In this document: in pieces, positions 25,339 to 33,788 of the stretch | How the letters are laid out: every line of letters begins with the position of its first letter | Numbering within the stretch: position 1 is the stretch's first letter | DNA from: Gammaproteobacteria bacterium | GTDB taxonomy: Bacteria > Pseudomonadota > Gammaproteobacteria > Pseudomonadales > Azotimanducaceae | Direction of reading: 5' to 3' | Assembly (NCBI GenBank): GCA_030425195.1 | Contig: JAUIAV010000027.1 | Coordinates: 1-59,771 of the forward strand | Length of the DNA stretch: 59,771 nt | Program-made: the position numbers and the translations under genes | Notes under the pieces: generated by a model | The model's database searches: none | Seen by the model: only the letters and a program-made list of their open reading frames with translations | Told to the model about the DNA's origin: nothing

Positions 25339-25965
25339 TCAGTTCGATGCGGTTGCCGGCTGTTCGTTCCCGGATCCGCTGGCGAATCGGCTGCTGATCA
25401 GGGCCGTGGCCGAGGCCAGCAGCAGAGCCAGTGCCAGCAGCGTGAGGATCGTATTCATCTCCCACCAGAGCACGAAGTAGAACGAGGTGGCCAGAGTGCC
25501 GAGCGCGCTGCCCATGGTGGAGACGAAATAGAGACGCCCGGCGACCTGACCGGACTCGTGGGTTGATGCCACCAGCAGACGGACGGAATAGGGGGAAATC
25601 ATGCCCATGATCACGGTGGGCAGAATGAACAGCATGCTGGCCGCGAGCAGGGATCCGTAGCGGGGATCCTCGACCCGTTCGAAGATCCAGACCATGGCCG
25701 GTTCGGCGGAATACACCAGCGGGTAGAGGAGGACGGCGGCGACGGCGAAGATGATGCCGAACCGGGTCATGGACGGACGATGCAGGGAGAGCTTGCCGCC
25801 GAACAGATAACCCAGAGACAGCGACAGCATGAATATGGTGATGATGCTGCCCCAGACGTAGATGCTCGAGCCGAAGTAGGGTGCGAGCACGCGACCGCCG
25901 AGCAGTTCCAGAGACATGATGACAAAGCCGCCCGTGAACGCGAGAAGATAGATGATTGCAGGCAC
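25339..25965 (-). CDS. Membrane half of a fused-type MFS/spermidine-synthase protein
   Basis: 208 residues from GTG 25965, with six or so hydrophobic helices: IIYLLAFTGGFVIMSLELLGGRVLAPYFG, IFMLSLSLGYLFGG, FGIIFAVAAVLLYPLVY, LLAASMLFILPTVIMGMISPY, LYFVSTMGSALGTLATSFYF and a last helix. The opening LELLGGRVLAPYFG is typical of the N-terminal membrane domain of the fused-MFS/spermidine synthase family. Normally the enzyme domain continues in the same chain; here it stops and the next gene carries it. Confidence 0.85.
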   Translation of the reverse strand: MPAIIYLLAFTGGFVIMSLELLGGRVLAPYFGSSIYVWGSIITIFMLSLSLGYLFGGKLSLHRPSMTRFGIIFAVAAVLLYPLVYSAEPAMVWIFERVEDPRYGSLLAASMLFILPTVIMGMISPYSVRLLVASTHESGQVAGRLYFVSTMGSALGTLATSFYFVLWWEMNTILTLLALALLLASATALISSRFASGSGNEQPATASN

Positions 25966-26178
25966 TTTTCTTTTAATTACAGAGAGTTAGTCGGTATTTC
26001 TAGAAATATTGTACACAGCAGCCGGGCGCTGTGAACGCCACCCCGGGTCCGGCCAGACCATCGGGTCGCCGGGAGTTTACACCAGGGGCATATCTAATTA
26101 ACCAGATGATCATTGAGGTCCCTGCGACCATGCAGTCTAATGGCGCCCGTTTTCCGGGAACCAGGTAGAAGAACGGCA
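25966..26178. other. Divergent regulatory region before cysD and the membrane gene
   Basis: About 210 bases, AT-rich at the left end, with a 14-bp palindrome at 25995-26008 and a TTTACA element at 26076-26081. The -10 position 17 bases later (TAACCA) is weak; TAATTA at 26095 is closer to consensus but the spacing is short. It probably controls sulfate-activation genes. I found no clear CysB-type operator. Confidence 0.35.
25995..26008. repeat. Perfect 14-bp palindrome TATTTCTAGAAATA
   Basis: It reads identically on both strands and lies 30 bp before the GTG of the membrane gene and 170 bp before cysD. Position between divergent genes suggests an operator, but the motif itself matches no factor I can name. 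Confidence 0.5.
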
Positions 26179-27084
26179 GTGACGCGGCATCTGACGCATC
26201 TGAAACGGCTGGAAGCCGAGAGCATCCACATCATGCGCGAGGTCATGGCGGAGGCCGAGAAGCCCGTCATGCTCTACTCGATCGGTAAAGATTCGTCGGT
26301 GATGCTGCACCTGGCGATGAAGGCTTTCTATCCTTCCAGACCGCCTTTTCCGCTTCTGCACGTGGATACGACCTGGAAATTCCGGGAGATGATCGAGTTC
26401 AGGGACCGGCGGGCGGCCGAGCTCGGACTCGATCTGATCGTGCACATCAATCAGGAAGGCGTGGCGGATGGTGTGGGTCCGTTCACCCACGGCTCGTCCG
26501 TGCATACGGACGTGATGAAGACTCAGGCGCTCAAGCAGGCGCTGGACAAGTACGGGTTCGATGCCGCCTTCGGCGGCGCGCGCCGGGACGAGGAAAAGTC
26601 CCGGGCCAAGGAGCGCGTGTTCTCCTTCCGCAGCGCCCAGCACCGCTGGGATCCCAAGAATCAGCGGCCGGAGCTCTGGCAGCTCTACAACGGCCGGGTG
26701 CGCCGGGGTGAATCCATCAGGGTGTTCCCGCTGTCCAACTGGACGGAGCTGGATATCTGGCAGTACATCCACCAGGAAGACATTCCCATCGTTCCTCTGT
26801 ACTACGCGAAGAAACGGCCGGTCGTGGAACGGGACGGCATGCTCATCCTCGCGGACGATGACCGGCTGCCGCTCGAGGACGGCGAAGTGCCGGAGGAACG
26901 GCTCGTGCGGTTCCGGACCCTGGGCTGCTACCCGCTGACCGGTGCCATCGAGTCCAGCGCCGATACGCTGCCGGCCATCATCGAGGAGATGCTCGTCGCA
27001 CGCACGTCCGAGCGGCAGGGCAGAGCCATCGATCACGACAGTTCCGCGTCGATGGAGAAAAAGAAGCAGGAGGGGTACTTCTGA
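26179..27084 (+). CDS. cysD: Sulfate adenylyltransferase subunit 2, CysD
   Basis: 301 residues from GTG 26179, chosen because [22 protein letters not shown] lines up with the start of other CysD proteins; ATG 26140 would add 13 residues. The PP-loop is [16 protein letters not shown], followed by [29 protein letters not shown] and the terminal [13 protein letters not shown]. With CysN it makes adenosine 5'-phosphosulfate from ATP and sulfate. The stop overlaps the cysNC start by one base (TGATG). Confidence 0.96.
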   Translation: MTRHLTHLKRLEAESIHIMREVMAEAEKPVMLYSIGKDSSVMLHLAMKAFYPSRPPFPLLHVDTTWKFREMIEFRDRRAAELGLDLIVHINQEGVADGVGPFTHGSSVHTDVMKTQALKQALDKYGFDAAFGGARRDEEKSRAKERVFSFRSAQHRWDPKNQRPELWQLYNGRVRRGESIRVFPLSNWTELDIWQYIHQEDIPIVPLYYAKKRPVVERDGMLILADDDRLPLEDGEVPEERLVRFRTLGCYPLTGAIESSADTLPAIIEEMLVARTSERQGRAIDHDSSASMEKKKQEGYF

Positions 27085-28988
27085 TGCGTGCCGAGCAGGA
27101 TCCACATGCAGCCATCGAGGCCTATCTCGCCGATCAGGCGGAGAAAACGGAGTTGCGTTTCCTCACCTGCGGCAGTGTGGATGACGGCAAGAGCACGCTC
27201 ATCGGCCGCCTGCTGTACGACTCCAAGCTGATCTTCGAGGATCAGCTGGATGCTCTGGAGGCGGACAGCCGCCGTCAGGGTACTCAGGGCGAAAACATCG
27301 ATCTGGCACTGCTCGTGGATGGTCTGGCGGCGGAGCGGGAGCAGGGCATCACCATCGATGTGGCCTACCGGTTCTTTGCCACCGACCGGCGGCGATTCGT
27401 GGTGGCGGATACGCCCGGTCACGAGCAGTACACGCGCAATATGGCGACCGGTGCCTCGAACGCCGAGGCAGCCGTCATCCTCGTGGATGCCCGTAAAGGC
27501 GTTCTGACCCAGACCCGGCGGCACAGCTACGTCGTTTCCCTGTTCGGGATCCGGGAGGTGGTGCTGGCGGTGAACAAGATGGACCTGGTCGGATTCGATC
27601 AGGCCGTGTTCGATGCCATCGTCGAGGACTACCGTGCTTTCGCCGCTGAGCTTTCGGGTGACCTGAACGTCACGCCCATTCCGGTATCGGCGCTCGATGG
27701 CGACAACGTCAGCAGCCCGAGCGGGCGGATGTCCTGGTATGAGGGACCGACGCTGCTCGGCCATCTCGAAACCGTGGAAGTGGATTCCGACCTGGACGGC
27801 CGCCCGTTCCGGATGCCCGTGCAGTGGGTGAATCGTCCGGATCTCGATTTCCGCGGCTTCAGCGGTACCATCGCCGGCGGTACCGTCCGGCCCGGCGACC
27901 CGATCCGGGTGCTGCCTTCGGGACAGGTGAGCACGATCGGGAAGATCGTCACCTACGACGGCGACCTGGCGTCTGCGGGCCCGGGAGAGGCCGTCACGCT
28001 CGTGCTGACCGATGAGATCGATATCAGCCGTGGCGACGTGATCGCGGCCGCTCAGGCACCCTGCCAGGTGTCGGACCAGTTCGCCGTGCATCTGCTCTGG
28101 ATGCAGGATGCGCCGCTGTATCCCGGCCGCCAGTATTACTTGAAGACAGGCACGCGCACGGTGCCCTGCGTCGTCACGGATCTCAAGCACAAGGTCAACG
28201 TGAACACGCTCGAGCAGCTCCCCGCCAAGACGCTGGAGCTCAACGAGGTGGGTGTGGGTAACATCAGCGTCTCGGACCGGGTGGCGTTCGATCCGTATCA
28301 GGACAACCGGACGCTCGGCAGCTTCATCCTCATCGACCGCCAGACCATGAACACGGTGGGAGTGGGTCTCACGGACTTCTCACTGCGCAGAGCCGACAAC
28401 GTCCACTGGCAGGCTCTGAGCGTGGACAAGGCCCACCGCAGCGCGCTCAAGCATCAGAAGCCCTGTGTGATCTGGTTTACCGGGCTCTCAGGCTCCGGCA
28501 AGTCCACCATCGCCAACCTGCTCGAAGCAAAGCTGCACGATGCACACCGGCACACCTCTGTGCTGGACGGTGACAATGTCCGGCACGGGTTGAACCGTGA
28601 CATCGGCTTCACCGAGGCTGACCGGGTGGAGAACATCCGCCGGGTGGGCGAAGTGGCGAAGCTGATGGTGGATGCCGGTCTCATCACCATCGCCTCCTTC
28701 ATCTCACCGTTCGCCAACGAACGGCGCATGGTCCGGGATCTGCTCGAGGACGGTGAATTCATCGAGGTGTTCGTGGATACGCCGCTCGAAATCTGCGAGC
28801 AGCGTGATCCGAAGGGGCTCTACAGAAAAGCGCGGGCGGGCGAGATTGCGAATTTCACCGGTGTGGAGCAGGACTATGAAGCGCCGGAACAGGCGGAGGT
28901 GGTCGTGCACACGGTGGACGTGACTCCCGAGCAGGCTGCCGAGCAGCTGATGGATTACCTGCGGACACAGGGATTCCTGGAAGCCTGA
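27084..28988 (+). CDS. cysNC: Bifunctional sulfate adenylyltransferase subunit 1 / APS kinase, CysNC
   Basis: 634 residues. The first 420 are a CysN GTPase: G1 loop [34 protein letters not shown] (G3) and NKMDLV (G4), then EF-Tu-type beta domains. The last 180 are the CysC kinase: [15 protein letters not shown] (P-loop), [56 protein letters not shown]. The kinase makes PAPS for reduction or sulfotransfer. No cysH or cysG is in this window. It overlaps the LLM oxidoreductase gene by one base. Confidence 0.96.
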   Translation: MRAEQDPHAAIEAYLADQAEKTELRFLTCGSVDDGKSTLIGRLLYDSKLIFEDQLDALEADSRRQGTQGENIDLALLVDGLAAEREQGITIDVAYRFFATDRRRFVVADTPGHEQYTRNMATGASNAEAAVILVDARKGVLTQTRRHSYVVSLFGIREVVLAVNKMDLVGFDQAVFDAIVEDYRAFAAELSGDLNVTPIPVSALDGDNVSSPSGRMSWYEGPTLLGHLETVEVDSDLDGRPFRMPVQWVNRPDLDFRGFSGTIAGGTVRPGDPIRVLPSGQVSTIGKIVTYDGDLASAGPGEAVTLVLTDEIDISRGDVIAAAQAPCQVSDQFAVHLLWMQDAPLYPGRQYYLKTGTRTVPCVVTDLKHKVNVNTLEQLPAKTLELNEVGVGNISVSDRVAFDPYQDNRTLGSFILIDRQTMNTVGVGLTDFSLRRADNVHWQALSVDKAHRSALKHQKPCVIWFTGLSGSGKSTIANLLEAKLHDAHRHTSVLDGDNVRHGLNRDIGFTEADRVENIRRVGEVAKLMVDAGLITIASFISPFANERRMVRDLLEDGEFIEVFVDTPLEICEQRDPKGLYRKARAGEIANFTGVEQDYEAPEQAEVVVHTVDVTPEQAAEQLMDYLRTQGFLEA

Positions 28989-29797
28989 TGAAGATCGGCG
29001 TCACCCTCAGAAACATGGGGGTGCAATCTTCTCCGTCGCTGATCATGAATGCTGCCCGCGCCGCCGAGGCGGCGGGCATGGAGTCGGTCTGGATCACCGA
29101 CCACATTGCCATCCCGCCGGATGATGCCGAAGGCAGCGACGGCCGCTACCTGGATCCCCTGATCACTCTGGCTGCCATCAGCGGCGCCACCGAGACTCTC
29201 CGTCTGGGCACGGGAGTCCTGATCCTCCCGTACCGACCCGCGCTGCCGAGCGCCAAGCAGATCGCCACCCTGCAGGAGCTTTCCAGCGGGCGCCTGCTGC
29301 TGGGCGTGGGTATCGGCTGGATGGATGCGGAGTTCCGCGCTCTGGGTATCGACCGCCACCAGCGCGGCTCGATGTCGGATGAGACCCTCGAGTTTCTGAA
29401 CGCCTGCTTTTCTGCGCCGGGCGATGTGGTCGAGGCCCACGGGCAGCCTTTCCTGTTCCGCCCGAATCCCACGCCGCCCACCGTTTTCATCGGCGGTCGT
29501 GCGCCCCATACGCTGGAGCGTGCCGTCCGCCACGGAGCAGGCTGGATACCCATGGGCTCGGATCCACAGCGGCTGACCGCAGACCTCGAGACCTTCGACC
29601 GTCTCGCGGAAGAAGCCGGGAGAGCACGGGGGCCTGTCACGCTGATGGCGCCGCTGCCGCTGAGTGATCCCGGCCGGTGCGCCGACCTGCTCGACACCTA
29701 CCGTGCGCTCGGCATCGAGCGCTTCGTCTGCACCGTGCGCTACGAAACCCTGTCGGACTATGAGCGGGCGCTCGCCGGCATCCAGGCGCTGGCCTGA
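28988..29797 (+). CDS. Luciferase-like (LLM class) flavin/F420-dependent oxidoreductase
   Basis: 269 residues, a TIM-barrel of the luciferase-like family. Features are ESVWITDHIAIP near 35, LRLGTGVLILPYRPALPSAKQIATLQELSSGRLLLGVGIGWMDAEF, VFIGGRAPHTLERAVRHGAGWIP and the last strand ERFVCTVRYETLSDYER. This arrangement is common in F420-dependent members, but gammaproteobacteria often lack F420, so FMN is equally likely. It is translationally coupled to cysNC, which may hint at sulfonate or sulfur metabolism; that is an inference. Confidence 0.85.
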   Translation: MKIGVTLRNMGVQSSPSLIMNAARAAEAAGMESVWITDHIAIPPDDAEGSDGRYLDPLITLAAISGATETLRLGTGVLILPYRPALPSAKQIATLQELSSGRLLLGVGIGWMDAEFRALGIDRHQRGSMSDETLEFLNACFSAPGDVVEAHGQPFLFRPNPTPPTVFIGGRAPHTLERAVRHGAGWIPMGSDPQRLTADLETFDRLAEEAGRARGPVTLMAPLPLSDPGRCADLLDTYRALGIERFVCTVRYETLSDYERALAGIQALA

Positions 29798-29801
29798 GTC
29801 C

Positions 29802-30557
29802 GTGAGCCGGCTGTTCGAATGGGTCTGTGCCTTCGCGGCCGGACAGCAGCCGGTCATGGCGCCCGTGGATGGGGCGCGCCTGCACACCATCGGCGACCAG
29901 TGCTGGGTGGCGGATCGGGAGCTCATCTATGGTCGGGGGCTGCTGCCGGTCCGAATGGTCATCCTGCGTGGGAACGATGGCGCGCTCACCCTGTACTCTC
30001 CGGTCCATCTGGATGACGGCACGCTGGAGGCACTTTCCGGTCTGGGCAGCGTCCGGCACGTCATCGCTCCTAACCGGTTTCACACGCTGTTCGTCGGCCG
30101 GGCGCTTGCGCTCTATCCCGAAGCGGAGTTACTCGTATGCGAGGCCCATGGTGGTCTGGCGCAGCAGTTCGGTGACCGGACGCGCGTGATCAGAGAACGG
30201 ACGGTCCTGGAGTCCGGGCTGGAACTGATGCCGGTGCGATTGCGTGACGGTCTGGGCGAAGTCGTCGCGTATCACGATCCCAGCGTGACGCTGATCCTCG
30301 CCGATCTTCTGTTCAACATTCAGCAGGCGGCCGGCGGCCCGGTACGGTTCGCATACCGGATGAACGGCATCTGGCGCAGACCCGGACAATCCAGGCTGCA
30401 GCGTCTGTTCCTGCTGCGGGACGAGGAAAGCCTGGCCGGGTTCTACCGATGGGCGCTCTCCAGACCCTTCGAGCAGATCGCCATGGCTCATGGGCATCTC
30501 ATGTCCATCGATGCCAGGGAACAGTTCTACCAGGTGTTCAGGCGCTACGCCCGCTGA
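29802..30557 (+). CDS. DUF4336 family protein
   Basis: 251 residues starting at GTG 29802, five bases after the LLM gene. The pattern GLLPVRMVILRGNDGALTLYSPVHLDDGTLEALSGLGSVRHVIAPNRFHTLFVG is the family core of DUF4336, with the conserved APN-H and a later D-HDPSVTLILADLLFN, metal-like residues reminiscent of the metallo-beta-lactamase fold. Function is unknown. It shares a run with cysD, cysNC and the LLM gene. Confidence 0.82.
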   Translation: MSRLFEWVCAFAAGQQPVMAPVDGARLHTIGDQCWVADRELIYGRGLLPVRMVILRGNDGALTLYSPVHLDDGTLEALSGLGSVRHVIAPNRFHTLFVGRALALYPEAELLVCEAHGGLAQQFGDRTRVIRERTVLESGLELMPVRLRDGLGEVVAYHDPSVTLILADLLFNIQQAAGGPVRFAYRMNGIWRRPGQSRLQRLFLLRDEESLAGFYRWALSRPFEQIAMAHGHLMSIDAREQFYQVFRRYAR

Positions 30558-30643
30558 CCCTTCCGGGTCCCGGATGCCCGTGCGCTTCCGGTGTCGTGTC
30601 CAGGTGCGCTAGCATCTGTGCCGCTGAACGGTTGGCGGGCCTG

Positions 30644-31462
30644 ATGGAATTGACCTTCTCGGATCCTCGATGGAAGGAACGCTTCAACGCGCAGGGCTGG
30701 GGGACATTCGCGGAGCTCTGGCAGCTCGAAGCCAGCGAGGTCGAGCCGGGCAACGTGCGCAGAGGCGGCTGGAGTTCCGTGGTGCGTTTCACCGATCCGG
30801 ATGGCGAGGCCTTCTATCTCAAGCGCCAGGAAAATCACGACTACCGGGTCTGGGAGGGCGGTATCCTGCGCCGTCCCACGGTGTACCGGGAATGGGAGAC
30901 CGGCGTTGCGTTCCGGGCATTGGGAATCGGCACAGCGGAACCCGTCTGCCTCGGCATCGATCAGAGCGGAGTATCCCGCGGTCTTCTCGTGACCCGGGCG
31001 CTCGATGACCATGAGACCCTCGAGGCTGTGCTGAAGCGGCTGTCCGGCGGAAGCGATTCCAGGCAGCGGCTGTGGCACCGGATAGCCGACGACGTGCTTC
31101 GCATCCACGAGCACGGCTTCCGCCACAACTGCCTGTACGGACAGCATATCCTCGTACTCGAGCAGGACGGAACGTGGACGTGCGCATTCATCGATCTGGA
31201 GAAGGCCACCCGGACCCGGCGTCCAGAGCGGGCTGCGATCGCCGATCTCAGCGCCCTCGATCGCCATACCTTGGACATGAGTCTCAGGGACAGAGGATGG
31301 CTCTGGGACCGTTACTTCCGGTCCGTTCCCCTGGCGCGGCGGGAGAAGATTCTCAGGGAGCTGGCCAAACGAACGGCGATCAGAGGGGTGAGCCGCTACA
31401 TCCAGGACTGGAAATCCGGGCGCCGGGGAGAGGTGGCAAACGGAATGCCTGATGAGTCCTGA
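30644..31462 (+). CDS. InaA/KdkA-type lipopolysaccharide kinase-like protein
   Basis: 272 residues. The kinase fold contains WSSVVRFTDPDGEAFYLKRQENHDY (Lys loop), then the GFRHNCLYGQHILVL catalytic-type loop, TCAFIDLEKATR (metal loop) and ALDRHTLDMSLRDR. The H-N-C-L-Y-x-x-H pattern is that of the InaA branch, in which the usual catalytic Asp is absent. It may phosphorylate lipopolysaccharide or respond to weak acids; the substrate is unknown. ATG 30644 is preceded by a weak Shine-Dalgarno. It is 86 bases after the DUF4336 gene. Confidence 0.82.
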   Translation: MELTFSDPRWKERFNAQGWGTFAELWQLEASEVEPGNVRRGGWSSVVRFTDPDGEAFYLKRQENHDYRVWEGGILRRPTVYREWETGVAFRALGIGTAEPVCLGIDQSGVSRGLLVTRALDDHETLEAVLKRLSGGSDSRQRLWHRIADDVLRIHEHGFRHNCLYGQHILVLEQDGTWTCAFIDLEKATRTRRPERAAIADLSALDRHTLDMSLRDRGWLWDRYFRSVPLARREKILRELAKRTAIRGVSRYIQDWKSGRRGEVANGMPDES

Positions 31463-31518
31463 AGCCGTACCGCCTTAAGCTCTTTTCAACGCGCAGGATC
31501 CCCCGGAGTGGGCCTCAC

Positions 31519-31917
31519 TCAGCGTTTCTCCACGGTCTCCACCTCGTTACCCGCATCCACCCAGCCGCGGAAGCCGCCGCCGATATGGCAGACGTTGGCG
31601 AGCCCCATGTTCTGCACCGTCTGGGTGGCCAGGGCCGAGCGCCAGCCGCTCTGGCAGTAGAAGACGAACTTCTTGCCGCTGCCGAAGACATCCTTGTAGT
31701 AAGGGCTGTCCGGGTCGATCCAGAACTCCAGCATGCCGCGGGTCGCATGGAAAGCACCGGGCACCTTTCCCTCCCGCTGCAGCTCACGCACGTCCCGGAT
31801 ATCGACGAACTGCACATCCTCGCTGCCCAGCAGTTCTGCGGCCTGTTCTGCGGTCAGGGTCTCTATCTCTGCCTCTGCTGCATCCAGCAGCGCCTGGTAT
31901 CCGACTTTCAGGGTCAA
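31519..31917 (-). CDS. Rhodanese-like sulfurtransferase
   Basis: 132 residues from TTG 31917, with GAGGAG and AGGA at useful distance. A single rhodanese domain has VQFVDIRDVRELQREGKVPGAFHATRGML, then KKFVFYCQSGWRSALATQTVQNMG; the active loop CQSGWR holds the persulfide Cys. LANVCHIGGGFRGWVDAG closes the fold. The first 22 residues (YQALLDAAEAEIETLTAEQAAELL) are helical. Cytoplasmic, sulfur donor or detoxification role; the true substrate is unknown. Confidence 0.9.
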   Translation of the reverse strand: MTLKVGYQALLDAAEAEIETLTAEQAAELLGSEDVQFVDIRDVRELQREGKVPGAFHATRGMLEFWIDPDSPYYKDVFGSGKKFVFYCQSGWRSALATQTVQNMGLANVCHIGGGFRGWVDAGNEVETVEKR

Positions 31918-32183
31918 TGTCCTGGCTCCTCATACGGCGAAGGTGTCTTTATAACGGGGCGGACGCTGTCAGGCTATGGGTACGGAGGCACTGCGACTTG
32001 TGCCTGCAGCGGCAGTTTGTTCGCAACAGGGTCAGCGATTGTCGCCCCCGGAACCCCCGCCCGGAGACTCTGTTTTTTGCAGAAAAAATGAATAAAAACA
32101 GATAGATGGGAGGGTTTTCCGCGTTCTGGCACGAAACCTGATGGGTTCAGACGCTGAAAGCAGAGGATCGATAGGACCACGCC
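31918..32183. other. Intergenic region with AT-rich inverted repeat
   Basis: About 265 bases between the rhodanese gene and a small ORF. An AT-rich island at 32070-32101 has arms CTGTTTTT (32070-32077) and AAAAACAG (32094-32101). A TGGCACG element at 32127-32133 looks like the -24 half of a sigma-54 promoter, but the -12 half is poor. A TATAAA on the minus strand may serve the rhodanese gene. Confidence 0.4.
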
Positions 32184-32387
32184 ATGAGCTATCCGGTTGC
32201 CAGACACTACCCCGAGCAGTTCGCCACCACGCCCGACCTGCTCCATGTGGTGATTCCCCGCTCGGAGATCATCTCGGAGATGAGCCTGAGAGGTGAAGAC
32301 GAAACCCTCAATGACGTCTGTCTGGCCGTGGCTGTGGTGGCCGATGTCCTGGGACTCGCCATGGCGGGAACGGCAGCTTCCCGCTAG
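32184..32387 (+). CDS. Small hypothetical protein
   Basis: 67 residues, with AGGA nine bases before ATG 32184. The chain has an Arg/His/Pro-rich start, a helical middle (EIISEMSLRGEDETLNDVCLAV) and a hydrophobic end (AVAVVADVLGLAMAGTA) that could be a membrane or signal-like segment. No family is recognised. The stop codon lies in the centre of a 12-bp palindrome CCCGCTAGCGGG at 32380-32391. The isolated position and short length leave real doubt. Confidence 0.4.
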   Translation: MSYPVARHYPEQFATTPDLLHVVIPRSEIISEMSLRGEDETLNDVCLAVAVVADVLGLAMAGTAASR

Positions 32388-32396
32388 CGGGCCCCC

Positions 32397-33167
32397 TCAT
32401 CGGCCCTGCCAGTTCGGGGCGCGCTTCTCGGCGAACGCCTTCGGACCCTCCACGAAGTCCTCGCTCTTCACCATCGTTCTGACCGAGTCGTACTGCGTAT
32501 CCATGGACTCCTCGAGTGACGCCATGGACAGTGACCGGTAGACCACGTCCTTGCTCGCCCGGATGGACAGCGGCGCACAGGCGACGATCTGATCCACCCA
32601 GCCCTGTGTCGCTTCCATCAGCGTATCGTGCGGAACCACGTCGTTCACGAACCCGAGCTCCTTGCCTTCCACGGCGGTCACGTGCCGGCCGGTGAGGATC
32701 ATGCCGAGTGCCCGCTTCGAACCGATCTGTCTCGGCAGACGATTCAGGCCACCCGCAAGCGCTGCGAGACCCACCTTCGGCTCGGGGAGCGCGAACATCG
32801 CCTTGTCCGAGGCGATGATCAGATCGCAGGCCAGCGCGATCTCGAACCCGCCACCCATGGCGACCCCGTTCACCGCCGCGATGACCGGCTTGGTCAGGTC
32901 GAACCTGGAGGTGAGCCCGCCGAAACCGCGCGGCATGGGGACCCGTTCGCCACCTTCGGCCTGGTAGCGAAGATCGTTGCCGGCGCTGAAGCCGCGGCCG
33001 GAGCCGGTGATGACGGCTACCCAGAGATCGTCGTCTTCGGCGAACTCGTCGAAGACTTCGCCGAGTTCCGCATTCGCAGGCGGATGCAGGGCGTTCAGGC
33101 GATCCGGCCGGTTCAGCGTCACGGTCATCACATGGTCTTTCTTGTCGACCAGGCAGTAATCGGTCAT
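32397..33167 (-). CDS. Enoyl-CoA hydratase/isomerase family protein
   Basis: 256 residues with a strong GGAGGAAG before ATG 33167. The crotonase fold shows VTLNRPDRLNAL, the oxyanion pair GRGFSAGNDLRY and AVNGVAMGGGFEIALACDLIIAS, and FALPEPKVGLAALAGGLNRLPRQIG with the catalytic-type Glu. TGRHVTAVEGKELGFVNDVV is present. The pattern is closest to the carnitinyl-/short-chain hydratase group. It may work with the acyl-CoA synthetase at 22.9 kb. The stop lies 10 bases from the convergent small ORF. Confidence 0.92.
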   Translation of the reverse strand: MTDYCLVDKKDHVMTVTLNRPDRLNALHPPANAELGEVFDEFAEDDDLWVAVITGSGRGFSAGNDLRYQAEGGERVPMPRGFGGLTSRFDLTKPVIAAVNGVAMGGGFEIALACDLIIASDKAMFALPEPKVGLAALAGGLNRLPRQIGSKRALGMILTGRHVTAVEGKELGFVNDVVPHDTLMEATQGWVDQIVACAPLSIRASKDVVYRSLSMASLEESMDTQYDSVRTMVKSEDFVEGPKAFAEKRAPNWQGR

Positions 33168-33188
33168 CGGTGCTTCCTCCCCGGAAGT

Positions 33189-33788
33189 TCAGAGATGTTG
33201 TGTGGTGTTGAAGAAGTTAACGTAGGGGGAGGGAGAAAGCACCAGTTCGGTCAGGCTGCAGTTGGCCATCGGATACTCCACCCAGCGGGCCGGATCCCCG
33301 TTCAGCAGGCTGCCCAGCGCGACCGCCATCGCTGCTCCATGACCCACCACCAGCACCCGCTCTCCTTCGTGCCGGTCGTAAAGGTCCCGGAGCGCAGCCA
33401 CGATACGACTGGATACGGAAGCCAGGGTTTCGCCGCCGGGCGGTGCGAAGTGCGGATCGGCCAGGGCCCGGCCGATGAAATCGTGCTCTTCGGCCAGGTG
33501 CGCGAACGCCAGGCCTTCCCATTCGCCGATGGCATATTCGGCGAGGTCGTCCATGGGCACGGGATCCAGACCCGTTTCGGAAGCCACGGCCGCGGCGGTC
33601 TGCCGGCAGCGCTCGAGCGGACTCGTGTAGATGGCGCTGATGTCCGGGTGGGCCGCGGCGATGTGGCGGGCGGTCCGTCTGGCCTGGCGGCGGCCGCGCC
33701 AGGTCAGCGGGCTGTCCGTGGAGCCGTGCCAGAGGCCTTTGATGTTTGCTTCGATCTGAGCGTGGCGCAATAGTAAAAGAGACGTCAT
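33189..33788 (-). CDS. Histidine phosphatase (phosphoglycerate-mutase-like)
   Basis: 199 residues. The nucleophile loop is LLLRHAQIEAN (RHx), followed by YTSPLERCRQTAAAV, the acid-containing YAIGEWEGLAF and VLVVGHGAAMAVALGSLLNG with the second His. Length and order match the cobalamin/phosphoglycerate phosphatase group. Substrate unknown. ATG 33788 is divergent from, and overlaps, the only in-frame start of apbE. It lies 21 bases upstream of the enoyl-CoA hydratase start and probably shares its transcript. Confidence 0.9.
   Translation of the reverse strand: MTSLLLLRHAQIEANIKGLWHGSTDSPLTWRGRRQARRTARHIAAAHPDISAIYTSPLERCRQTAAAVASETGLDPVPMDDLAEYAIGEWEGLAFAHLAEEHDFIGRALADPHFAPPGGETLASVSSRIVAALRDLYDRHEGERVLVVGHGAAMAVALGSLLNGDPARWVEYPMANCSLTELVLSPSPYVNFFNTTQHL

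Noticed and set aside
32127-32145. Sigma-54 promoter before the small ORF at 32184
   Set aside because: TGGCACG is a perfect -24 half, but the -12 half reads CTGA instead of TTGC, so the pair is incomplete.
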